A stretch of DNA of 64,000 bases from JAQWBS01 sp047975765 (lineage in GTDB: Bacteria > Pseudomonadota > Alphaproteobacteria > RF32 > CAG-239), in assembly GCA_047975765.1 (NCBI GenBank), contig JBKEEF010000012.1, forward strand, positions 248,001-312,000. Direction: 5' to 3'. The position numbers and the translations under genes are program-made. Every line of letters starts with the position of its first letter. Positions within the stretch are counted from its first letter, which is position 1. Shown piece by piece: positions 34,133 through 41,694 of the stretch. The notes under the pieces are model-generated. The model worked only from the letters and a program-made list of their open reading frames with translations. It made no database searches and had not been told where the DNA came from.

Positions 34133-36610
34133 TTACTTTTTTGCTAATAAATTTAATAGTTTATCGGTTATATCAGAAATATTATATGGCTTATTTATCA
34201 AATCCAGATTTGAATTGGATGCAACAATCTCTCCAACTTTTTTATCCTTGCTATAACCAGTGACAAACATTGCTCTTAAATCAGGATTCATTTTTTTCAA
34301 ATCTTCATAAACATCTAATCCACTTTTTTCTGGCATAATCACATCAAGCAAAACTAAGTCTATGTCGTTATGAGCTTGATATGCTTCAATTGCTTTTTCA
34401 TAATTGTTTGCAGACAAAACTTCGCACCCTAAATGCTCCAAAATATCTTTCAAAAGTTCAAGCAACACTAGTTCATCATCAACAATCAAAATCTTTGCAT
34501 TAATTTTTTGAAGATTACTTTCCTCTTTTATCTTTTCTTTTGCCTTCGCTTTTCCACTGATGACAGGAAAATAGATATAAAACTTTGTACCCTCATTAAC
34601 AACACTTACAATTTTCATATTTGCACGATGTTCTTTGACGATATTAGAGATTGCTAACATCCCCAATCCCGTCCCTTTTCCTTTTGCTTTTGTGGTGTAG
34701 AAAGGCTCAAAAATATTTTTCAAAACCTCTTTGCTCATACCTGTTCCATTATCTTCAACAAGCAATTCGACATAGCTTCCTTCTTTGGTTTTGAAAATCA
34801 TCTTTTTTATTTCATCTGCAGAAAGCTTAACATTTTTGGTCTGAATGAAAATTTTTCCACCTTCTTTTAAAGCATCTTTTGCATTTAGTCCTAAATTAAT
34901 AATCAAATTTTGAAATAAATCTTCATTCCCATAAATATATGGCTTTTTTGCAGAAAACTTCGTTTCAATTTTTGTGTTTTTATAATTACTAATCGCATTT
35001 CTTAGCAATTCAACACAACCTTGAGAAACCTCATTAACATTTAACGGACTAAAAACAGCATCTTTATTTTTAGCAAAGACCAAAAGTTCTTTGGTGAGAT
35101 AAGCAGCACTTTTGCATGCTTTTACAATAATATTTGTATATTTTTTGAGATTACTTTTTTCTGGTAAGGTAAGTTCAATAAATTCTGCAGAACCATTGAT
35201 ACCTGTTAGAATATTATTAAAGTCGTGTGCCACCCTTCCAGAAAGCATTCCAATCATTTCCATTTTTTGAGATGCAGCTGTCTTTTTCAAGATATTTCTT
35301 TTTTCTTGTTCAACAGCTTTTCGATCTGTCACATCAATAACCATAATAAGTACAAGGTCTTCTTCTCTAAACTTGATGCTAATTCTCTTAAGGTTCACAT
35401 ATATACTTTTATTATTGTCCAATCTTGTGAGCCTAATATCTCTTGCCATATTACCTGTGATTTGTTTCAGAGCAAGTCTAAGATTTTGTTCATCAATAAA
35501 TTTGTGATAATTTACATTGATAAAATCTTCTTTTTTACCCCCAAGAAGTTTGACAAATTCTTCATTAACATAAGTAATAAGATTGTTTTTTTGAGTAAAA
35601 AATGCCACCGGAGCTTCATCAAGAAGCCTCTCATAATCTTCCTTTAGAAGATTGATATATTTATCATATCTTTTTAGACTATAAATCTTAATAAGAAAGA
35701 TGAGAATAAATAAAGCAAATATTGAAGAAGTAATAACACCATATTTTGTATATTTGAGCTTAATTTTTTCCAGCTCTGCACTATTGCTATATATCCATTT
35801 ATCTATAATTTTCTGAGAGTTTGTGACGTCAATTTGCTCAATTACATTGTTTACTATTTCTATAAAAAGTTCATTTTCTTTGTGTGTAACAAAACTAAAA
35901 TTATAATTTTTTGAGTCATATGTTGTCGCAAAATGTACATTCATAAAATTATATTTTTGAATAATCCCCTTTATATGTAACAAATCTCCTACAAAAGCAA
36001 AAGCCTTGCCATTATTAACATCATTAACAGCCATAACACTTTCAGAATAGAGATGAGGAATAAATTTCCCTTTTTTAAGGGTGCGACTATGTTTGTAGGT
36101 GTCTTTATCAACGGCAACTTCTTTTCCCTCAATGTCTTTCACAGAGTTCACATAAAGCTTGTTTTCGCGACTGGTAAAAATAGCGCCGACACCTGAAAAG
36201 TAAGGGATAGAATAAATTGCATCCGTTTTTAGTTCACTATCCGTAGATTTGGAAACAGCAAAATAGTCAATTTCTCGACTATCAAAAGCTTTCACCGCAT
36301 CTTCAATATTATCAAACCATACAATCTCAAAATCGAGACCACTTTTTTCGCTGATAATGTCCAAATATGTTGCAGCAACTCCTGCAAACTTTTCCTTAGC
36401 TTCCATAAAACTATATGGATAAAAATCCTTAAAAGCTCCTATTTTAATCTTAGGATTTTGCTTTATCCATTTTTCTTCTCCAGAAGAAAAACTTACGGTA
36501 AAGTTAGTATTAAATTTTTCATCCCCAAGTCTCTTTGTCTTTGAATCATAAATTTCATAACATAAAAGAAAAACAAGAAAAATAATTATAGCTGCAATAA
36601 ATCTCTTCAA
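34133..36610 (-). CDS. hybrid sensor histidine kinase with periplasmic solute-binding (SBP3-like) sensor
   Basis: 825 residues. Order: N-terminal helix (residues 4-19), periplasmic SBP_bac_3-like domain (about 45-270, with KIGAFKDFYPYSFME and VDKDTYKHSRTLKKG), second helix (about 290-312), PAS (about 330-430), HisKA with GRVAHDFNNILTG, HATPase with NLIINLGLNAKDAL, DNGTGM and GKGTGLGM, and a receiver domain with LVLLDVIMPEKSGLD. The plan is BvgS/EvgS-like, but without a visible Hpt domain. Start is a TTG supported by AGGTG 5 bases upstream. A LuxR-type regulator gene precedes it. It probably senses a small ligand such as an amino acid. Confidence 0.85.
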   Translation of the reverse strand: MKRFIAAIIIFLVFLLCYEIYDSKTKRLGDEKFNTNFTVSFSSGEEKWIKQNPKIKIGAFKDFYPYSFMEAKEKFAGVAATYLDIISEKSGLDFEIVWFDNIEDAVKAFDSREIDYFAVSKSTDSELKTDAIYSIPYFSGVGAIFTSRENKLYVNSVKDIEGKEVAVDKDTYKHSRTLKKGKFIPHLYSESVMAVNDVNNGKAFAFVGDLLHIKGIIQKYNFMNVHFATTYDSKNYNFSFVTHKENELFIEIVNNVIEQIDVTNSQKIIDKWIYSNSAELEKIKLKYTKYGVITSSIFALFILIFLIKIYSLKRYDKYINLLKEDYERLLDEAPVAFFTQKNNLITYVNEEFVKLLGGKKEDFINVNYHKFIDEQNLRLALKQITGNMARDIRLTRLDNNKSIYVNLKRISIKFREEDLVLIMVIDVTDRKAVEQEKRNILKKTAASQKMEMIGMLSGRVAHDFNNILTGINGSAEFIELTLPEKSNLKKYTNIIVKACKSAAYLTKELLVFAKNKDAVFSPLNVNEVSQGCVELLRNAISNYKNTKIETKFSAKKPYIYGNEDLFQNLIINLGLNAKDALKEGGKIFIQTKNVKLSADEIKKMIFKTKEGSYVELLVEDNGTGMSKEVLKNIFEPFYTTKAKGKGTGLGMLAISNIVKEHRANMKIVSVVNEGTKFYIYFPVISGKAKAKEKIKEESNLQKINAKILIVDDELVLLELLKDILEHLGCEVLSANNYEKAIEAYQAHNDIDLVLLDVIMPEKSGLDVYEDLKKMNPDLRAMFVTGYSKDKKVGEIVASNSNLDLINKPYNISDITDKLLNLLAKK

Positions 36611-36677
36611 AGTTCACCTCAAAAATACCTCATAAAGTTTCAATATATAAGATGAAAAATTATTGTAAACCAAAGTT

Positions 36678-37313
36678 TTAGAGAATTCCCATTTTTTGTG
36701 CTGTCACAACAGCTTTTGTTCGATTTGTCACACCTAAATTTCTTAAAAGAGAATTGATATGAAGCTTCACAGTCGACTCTGTCACTCCAAGTTCATATGC
36801 AATTTGTTTATTAGAAAGCCCAAGAGAAATAAGTCTCAGGACCTGTTCTTGTCTCTCTGTCAAATTGCTGACTTTGTCAGTCTTGTTGCCATTTAAAACT
36901 GGGGAAATGATGTGTTTATTTAAAATTTCATGAGGAAGATACACACCACCACTGATGATAAGATTAATTGCGCTTTCAATGATTTTTGGATCGGAACGTT
37001 TTGAAATAAAACCTTTTGCTCCTAGCTCAATACTTTTTTTGACAGCTTTTATATCTTCTGAAGCTGACATAACAACAAGTTTAGCCTCTTTTTCCATGAT
37101 TTGAGATATTTTTTCAAGCCCTTCTTCCCATGGCATGTCTGGCATATCTAAATCTAGAATAAGAATGTCGATATTTTTTTCTTGTTCTAACATTTTTAAA
37201 GTTTGAGCAAAATTGATTGTTTGGAGGATATGAATGTCCTTGCCAAACTGTTCCATAAATATAGCTAATCCATCTCTAAATAGTGCATGATCATCTGCAA
37301 TAATAATCTTCAT
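36678..37313 (-). CDS. NarL/FixJ (LuxR) family response regulator
   Basis: 211 residues from the ATG at 37313, which has AGGGGG 4-5 bases upstream; a start 42 bases earlier is in frame but unsupported. Receiver domain: MKIIIADDHALFRDGL, phospho-Asp in ILILDLDMPDMP, conserved Lys in GFISKRSD. C-terminal helix-turn-helix: LTERQEQVLRLISLGLSNKQ to ESTVKLHINSLL. It is the first gene of a same-strand block with the hybrid kinase and the EAL-like pair, and the natural output partner of that kinase. Confidence 0.88.
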   Translation of the reverse strand: MKIIIADDHALFRDGLAIFMEQFGKDIHILQTINFAQTLKMLEQEKNIDILILDLDMPDMPWEEGLEKISQIMEKEAKLVVMSASEDIKAVKKSIELGAKGFISKRSDPKIIESAINLIISGGVYLPHEILNKHIISPVLNGNKTDKVSNLTERQEQVLRLISLGLSNKQIAYELGVTESTVKLHINSLLRNLGVTNRTKAVVTAQKMGIL

Positions 37314-37447
37314 TATTCCCCCTTTGTACACAACAATAAGTTGAACTACTTGCATATATTACAATCAAACAAATTAATAGGTCGTTACTTTTTTCAAAAA
37401 AAAAACCTTCTACTAATGATGTTTTACCTCTTACATATATAAGAATG

Positions 37448-37467
37448 ATGTAATGTAATGTAATGTA
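37448..37467. repeat. four tandem copies of the 5-base unit ATGTA
   Basis: Four exact ATGTA repeats with a partial fifth. They lie in the 222-base gap upstream of the response regulator gene and downstream of the dCMP deaminase stop. The rest of the gap is AT-rich without a visible gene. The copy number could vary by slippage. Confidence 0.7.
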
Positions 37468-37535
37468 ATATAACTATTACATACAGAAATAACAATATTT
37501 AGGAAAAATAAAAAGTTTAACTTTTGTCATAAAGG

Positions 37536-37994
37536 CTACATTTCTATTTCAATGTATTCAATACCAGCCTCTTCAAACATCTGTCTTGAATAAGGAAGTT
37601 TCTCACGCCAAGTTGGGGACGTGATATCTTCTCTTTTTTCTAGTTGGCGAGTTACAACTGTTTTAATGCCTGACTGAATAATAGCTCTAGCACAGTCCGT
37701 ACAAGGTGTGTGTGTTGCATAAAGGACACAACCTTTTAATGAAGTTCCAGTTAAACATGCATTGTAAACGCAGTTTCTCTCTGCATGCTCAAAAAAAACA
37801 TATTTTGTTGGGCGTTCATGTCTTTCTTCAACATCATCATCAACCCCTCGTACAAAACCATTATAGCCAGTTGCCCTAATCTCTTTATCAGGTCCCACAA
37901 CAATTGCGCCTGTCTTAGTTGAACGATCCTTAGACCAACCTGAAATCAAAAGTGCCACTTCCATAAAGCGACGATGCCATTTCTCTGAGAACAT
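37536..37994 (-). CDS. dCMP/deoxycytidylate deaminase family protein
   Basis: 152 residues from the ATG at 37994, chosen because AAGGG lies 9 bases upstream and the protein then begins MFSEKWHRRFMEVALLISGWS as is usual. Longer in-frame starts would run into the enolase promoter and gene. Zinc motifs: FFEHAERNCVYNA (HAE) and TPCTDCARAI (PCxxC); WSKDRSTKTGAIVV is typical of the family. It deaminates dCMP to dUMP for thymidylate synthesis. The ComEB name is used for the same family. Divergent from eno. Confidence 0.88.
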   Translation of the reverse strand: MFSEKWHRRFMEVALLISGWSKDRSTKTGAIVVGPDKEIRATGYNGFVRGVDDDVEERHERPTKYVFFEHAERNCVYNACLTGTSLKGCVLYATHTPCTDCARAIIQSGIKTVVTRQLEKREDITSPTWREKLPYSRQMFEEAGIEYIEIEM

Positions 37995-38093
37995 GTGATT
38001 AACCCTTAAAATATCATTAATATTTCTTGACATTCTAGCAAAAATGAGAGAGTTTACAAGTGAGTTTTTTAATATATTAAGAAAGGAATTAAA

Positions 38094-39407
38094 ATGAGTG
38101 CAATTATTGATATCCATGCTAGAGAAATCATCGACTCTCGTGGTAATCCAACTGTTGAAGCTGACGTTGTTCTTCAATCTGGTTCATTCGGTCGTGCAGC
38201 TGTTCCATCTGGTGCATCTACTGGTGTTCACGAAGCTGTTGAACTCCGCGATGGCGACAAAAGCCGTTACCTTGGTAAAGGTGTTTTGAAAGCTGTTGAC
38301 AATGTTAACGACGAAATTTATGACGCTTTGGCTGGTTTGGACGCTGACGACCAAATCCTTATTGACCAAGCAATGATTGACTTAGACGGTACTGAAAACA
38401 AAGGTCGTTTGGGTGCAAATGCAATTTTGGCTGTTTCTATGGCTGTTGCTAAAGCTCAAGCAGAAGAAACTGCTCTTCCTTTATACAGATACATCGGTGG
38501 AACAATGGCAAGAACGCTTCCAGTTCCTATGATGAACATCATCAATGGTGGTCAACATGCTGACAATCCAATTGATATTCAAGAATTTATGATTATGCCA
38601 GTTGGCGCTTGTTGCATTAAAGAAGCTCTTCGTATGGGTGCAGAAATTTTCCATACATTGAAGAAAAACCTCAAAGCTGCTGGTCACAACACAAACGTTG
38701 GTGACGAAGGTGGTTTCGCACCTAACTTGAAATCTGCTGAAGAAGCTCTTACTTTCATCGTAAAATCTATCGGTGATGCAGGCTACAAAGCTGGTGAAGA
38801 AGTTTTCATTGCACTTGATGCTGCTTCTTCTGAATTCTACAAAAATGGCAAATATGAAATGGAAGGCGAAGGAAAGTCATACACTAATGCTCAAATGGTT
38901 GAATTTTACAAAGGTCTTTGTGCAAAATTCCCTATCTTCTCAATTGAAGATGGTATGGCTGAAGACGACTGGGAAGGTTGGAAATTGTTAACTGATGCTA
39001 TTGGTGACAAAGTTCAACTCGTTGGTGACGATTTATTCGTGACTAACCCTAAACGTTTGGCTATGGGAATCGAAAAAGGTGTTGCTAACTCAATTCTCGT
39101 TAAAGTTAACCAAATTGGAACTTTGACAGAAACTTTGAAAGCTGTTGATATGGCTCACCGTGCAGGTTACACTGCTGTTCTTTCTCACCGTTCTGGTGAA
39201 ACAGAAGATACAACAATTGCTGATATCGCTGTTGCAACAAACTGTGGTCAAATCAAAACTGGTTCAATGTCTAGAACAGACCGTATGGCAAAATACAACC
39301 AACTCATTCGTATTGAAGAAGAATTGGGTGATATGGCTGTTTATGCAGGTAAATCTATTTTGAAATGCTGTGGTAAAGAAAACTGCGGTTGCAAAAAGTC
39401 TGCATAA
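38094..39407 (+). CDS. eno: enolase with an added cysteine-rich C-terminal tail
   Basis: 437 residues. Motifs are intact: AREIIDSRGNPTVEADV, GGQHADNPIDIQEFMIMP, NVGDEGGFAPNL, LVKVNQIGTLTET with the catalytic Lys, and SHRSGETEDTTIAD. It converts 2-phosphoglycerate to phosphoenolpyruvate, which pyk at 21 kb uses. Odd feature: after YAGKSILK the protein ends CCGKENCGCKKSA, with four Cys at 425, 426, 431 and 433, where enolases normally stop. RBS AAAGGA. Divergent from the deaminase gene; TTGACA at 38027 is a possible -35 without a good -10. Confidence 0.96.
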   Translation: MSAIIDIHAREIIDSRGNPTVEADVVLQSGSFGRAAVPSGASTGVHEAVELRDGDKSRYLGKGVLKAVDNVNDEIYDALAGLDADDQILIDQAMIDLDGTENKGRLGANAILAVSMAVAKAQAEETALPLYRYIGGTMARTLPVPMMNIINGGQHADNPIDIQEFMIMPVGACCIKEALRMGAEIFHTLKKNLKAAGHNTNVGDEGGFAPNLKSAEEALTFIVKSIGDAGYKAGEEVFIALDAASSEFYKNGKYEMEGEGKSYTNAQMVEFYKGLCAKFPIFSIEDGMAEDDWEGWKLLTDAIGDKVQLVGDDLFVTNPKRLAMGIEKGVANSILVKVNQIGTLTETLKAVDMAHRAGYTAVLSHRSGETEDTTIADIAVATNCGQIKTGSMSRTDRMAKYNQLIRIEEELGDMAVYAGKSILKCCGKENCGCKKSA

Positions 39408-39424
39408 TTTTGCAAAATAACGTG

Positions 39425-39451
39425 AAAGGCTCCCATTTGGGAGCCTTTTTC
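39425..39451. terminator. bidirectional intrinsic terminator
   Basis: AAGGCTCCC/GGGAGCCTT hairpin with a 4-base loop, after eno and at the end of the convergent gene. Confidence 0.85.
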
Positions 39452-39893
39452 ATTGTAAACTGAAAGCCATTGTCAAATTTTCAATTGCTTTCTCCTCAAA
39501 ATTTAAACCGAACAGGTCTTTAACAAATTCAACTGTTTTAGAATTGTATCCAACGGTCGGAATAAGCATTTCAGACAGGTGAGTCTTCTGATAATATTCA
39601 TATGGAATTTTCAAATTTCCATTATATATCTTCAAACTTCCTTTCTTGACCATAAGAGAAAAACTTTTGCTCAATAAATTTATTGCCAAACCAATATAAG
39701 TGCCTCTGATTTTACTTTCACACATTTCAAAAAAATAAACATCCCCCTCAGTGCTCCGCAAAGCATAATGATCCAATGAATGGGACATCTCGTTTTTATC
39801 TGTGTCAAAGAAATCACTTGCTGAAGCAAACTCATCTAAAAATTGGTTTTCATTTCTTTCAAGGACAAATGTTGCAAAAATTCTTTTCTTCAT
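39450..39893 (-). CDS. hypothetical protein, about 147 residues
   Basis: I do not recognise it. From the ATG at 39893 it begins MKKRIFATFVLERNENQFLDEF; an ATG at 39947 would add 18 hydrophobic-leaning residues, and neither start has a clear RBS. The protein is soluble with mixed composition, an amphipathic middle (YIGLAINLLSKSFSLMVKKG) and no signal peptide from the shorter start. The eno terminator overlaps its last codons. Confidence 0.55.
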   Translation of the reverse strand: MKKRIFATFVLERNENQFLDEFASASDFFDTDKNEMSHSLDHYALRSTEGDVYFFEMCESKIRGTYIGLAINLLSKSFSLMVKKGSLKIYNGNLKIPYEYYQKTHLSEMLIPTVGYNSKTVEFVKDLFGLNFEEKAIENLTMAFSLQ

Positions 39894-39985
39894 AAAATAA
39901 TATAAATTGATTAAACATAATAAGTAATTTCTCATTCTATTTATCATTTTTACACAAGAGAAGAAACCCTATCTTACGGCATATA

Positions 39986-40022
39986 AAAACCCTTCTGAAA
40001 CGCTGTCGTCTCAGAAGGGTTA
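39986..40022 (-). terminator. intrinsic terminator of the 88-residue protein gene
   Basis: Minus strand AACCCTTCTGA/TCAGAAGGGTT (11-base perfect stem, 12-base loop) followed by a T run. Confidence 0.8.
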
Positions 40023-40045
40023 AAATTCTAGAGGATATATGTGAG

Positions 40046-40312
40046 TTATGCTCTCAATTTTTTATCAGCCCACTTAGTCATTTCCAAGGTCTTAGTGAAT
40101 GCAACCTTTGAAGCTTTACCATAAACTTTAGGACCAATATCAAAGTTTGAAGAACCTGAAAACTGTCCTGCAAGACTATTGGAAACACCAAGAAAGTCTG
40201 TTGCAACACCATTCATGGCTTCTGCACCATGAACTGCAAGAGTAAATCCACCAAGTGCAAATCTTCCTGAAAGTTTAGCAATTTTGAGCATTGTTTCTTT
40301 TCTATTAGGCAT
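40046..40312 (-). CDS. hypothetical small protein, 88 residues
   Basis: Unknown family. Basic, rich in Ala, Gly, Lys and Ser, with a mildly hydrophobic stretch (ALGGFTLAVHGAEAMNGV, about residues 19-36) that is not a clear membrane helix. The size and composition are somewhat like phasins or small DNA-associated proteins, but no signature supports that. GAGG lies 11 bases upstream of the ATG, and a strong dedicated terminator follows, so it forms a single-gene unit that is probably well expressed. Confidence 0.6.
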   Translation of the reverse strand: MPNRKETMLKIAKLSGRFALGGFTLAVHGAEAMNGVATDFLGVSNSLAGQFSGSSNFDIGPKVYGKASKVAFTKTLEMTKWADKKLRA

Positions 40313-40394
40313 TGTTTTAATGTCCTCTTCTAAAGTTGATGAAAAATTTTAACATATTTATTTTAATTAGACAATAGACAAAAAAAAACTTTAA

Positions 40395-40422
40395 TTGATT
40401 TTAAAGTGCTTTGGCTTATAGT
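40395..40422 (+). promoter_or_regulatory. candidate murD-murE-marC promoter
   Basis: TTGATT, 16-base spacer, TATAGT. A TTG at 40411 lies between the two boxes, so translation must begin downstream, at 40441 or 40456. Confidence 0.5.
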
Positions 40423-40455
40423 GAGGTCATTACAACAAAAATGCGGATAAAACAG

Positions 40456-41694
40456 ATGAAAAAAGAAGAATTTATAAGCAAAAAAACATATCTTTGGGGA
40501 ACAGGAACGGAAGGTCAAGCCATTGTTTCTTGGTGGGACAAAAATTTCACAACCCAATCTTTAGGAATCATTGAAAATAATGAAATTCCTCAAGATGCTG
40601 AAATTATCATCAAATCCCCAGGGGTGAGTTCATATCTTCCTCAAATCATTGAAGCAAAGAAAAAGGGAATCCAATTTACTTCTATGATGAATATTTTTTT
40701 AGCGAACCTCAAAACAGAGAATCGTCCGAAAATCATTGCCGTCACAGGAACAAAAGGCAAAAGTGGTTCCGTTTCTATGATGGCGTATATGTTGGAAAAA
40801 ATGGGTTTTAGAGTTGGGCTTGGAGGAAACATTGGAATTATTCCACTAGATTTTCTTGAACAAGAACTAGACTATATTGTTTTGGAACTTTCAAGTTTTC
40901 AAATCTATGATATCACCTATCCTTTTTTGGACTATGTGACCATCACAAATATTTCGCAAGCCCACACAGATTGGCATTTGACTTATGAAAATTATAAAAA
41001 AGATAAGTTGGATATTATCAAATTAGCAAAATATAAAATTCTCAATTTTCATGATGAATATTTGCGTCAGGCAAAGTCTGAAAATATCACTTACTACAAT
41101 GTAGAAAATGGATTTTGGGCAAAAGATGGTAAAATCTTTGAAGGAAAAGAAGAAATCGCTTTGCCAAAACTAAATGTTTTTGGCGACCATAATCTCTCTA
41201 ATATTTGCGGACTTTTGACAATTTTGAAAATGCTCGGTTTGGACTATAAAAAAGCAGTGATGTTTTTGGCAGATTATCAACCGCTTGACCACCGCTTGCA
41301 AAAAGTTCATGAAAAAGACGGACTCGTCTTCTTCAATGATAGCATTGCCACTGTTGCTGATAGTGTGATTGCCGGAGTGAATGCTTTCAAAGATAATATT
41401 GCTTTGATTGTTGGTGGATATGATAATGGGCCAGACTATTCTGAACTCAATAAATTTATTGCCAATGAAAAACGAATCAAAATTGCGGTTTGCCTTCCTG
41501 ATACTGGCAGAATGTTGACTGCTGAAAAATGCGTGCAAGTGAACACAATGAGAGAAGCTGTTGAATGTGCTGTTAAGCATCTTAAAACTGGTGTTGTTCT
41601 TCTTTCACCAGCAGCACCAAGCTTTAATATGTATAAGAACTATAAAGAACGTGGCGAAGATTTTGCCAAACTTGCAAAGGAAATATGCTCATGA
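40456..41694 (+). CDS. murD: UDP-N-acetylmuramoylalanine:D-glutamate ligase
   Basis: 412 residues from the ATG at 40456 (an ATG at 40441 is also possible). N-terminal KTYLWGTGTEGQAIVSWW binds UDP; then VTGTKGKSGSVSMM (P-loop), GGNIGIIPLDFL, VLELSSFQIYDI and DYQPLDHRLQKV, the last two strongly MurD-like. It adds D-Glu to UDP-MurNAc-L-Ala in the cytosol. The P-loop departs from the usual GTNGKST (Asn to Lys, Thr to Gly). The protein is slightly shorter than most MurD. It is coupled to murE by a 4-base overlap, away from any dcw cluster. Confidence 0.88.
   Translation: MKKEEFISKKTYLWGTGTEGQAIVSWWDKNFTTQSLGIIENNEIPQDAEIIIKSPGVSSYLPQIIEAKKKGIQFTSMMNIFLANLKTENRPKIIAVTGTKGKSGSVSMMAYMLEKMGFRVGLGGNIGIIPLDFLEQELDYIVLELSSFQIYDITYPFLDYVTITNISQAHTDWHLTYENYKKDKLDIIKLAKYKILNFHDEYLRQAKSENITYYNVENGFWAKDGKIFEGKEEIALPKLNVFGDHNLSNICGLLTILKMLGLDYKKAVMFLADYQPLDHRLQKVHEKDGLVFFNDSIATVADSVIAGVNAFKDNIALIVGGYDNGPDYSELNKFIANEKRIKIAVCLPDTGRMLTAEKCVQVNTMREAVECAVKHLKTGVVLLSPAAPSFNMYKNYKERGEDFAKLAKEICS

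Noticed and set aside
35225..35647. 140-codon open frame antisense to the hybrid kinase
   Set aside because: It covers PAS and HisKA coding sequence and reads as Phe/Ile/Ser/His-rich antisense noise.
34133..37313. A BvgAS/EvgAS orthologue
   Set aside because: Layout is similar (SBP sensor, hybrid kinase, LuxR-type regulator), but there is one sensor domain, no Hpt, and a CckA-like H-box, so orthology is not supported.
38006..38020. TTAA-N7-TTAA, a CtrA-box-like sequence upstream of eno
   Set aside because: Only the TTAA halves match, and in DNA this AT-rich several such pairs are expected by chance in 64 kb. Not reported as a site.
37995..38177. Upstream extension of the dCMP deaminase gene into enolase
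   Set aside because: The added residues do not resemble the family, and the extension would overlap the start of eno; an RBS supports the start at 37994.
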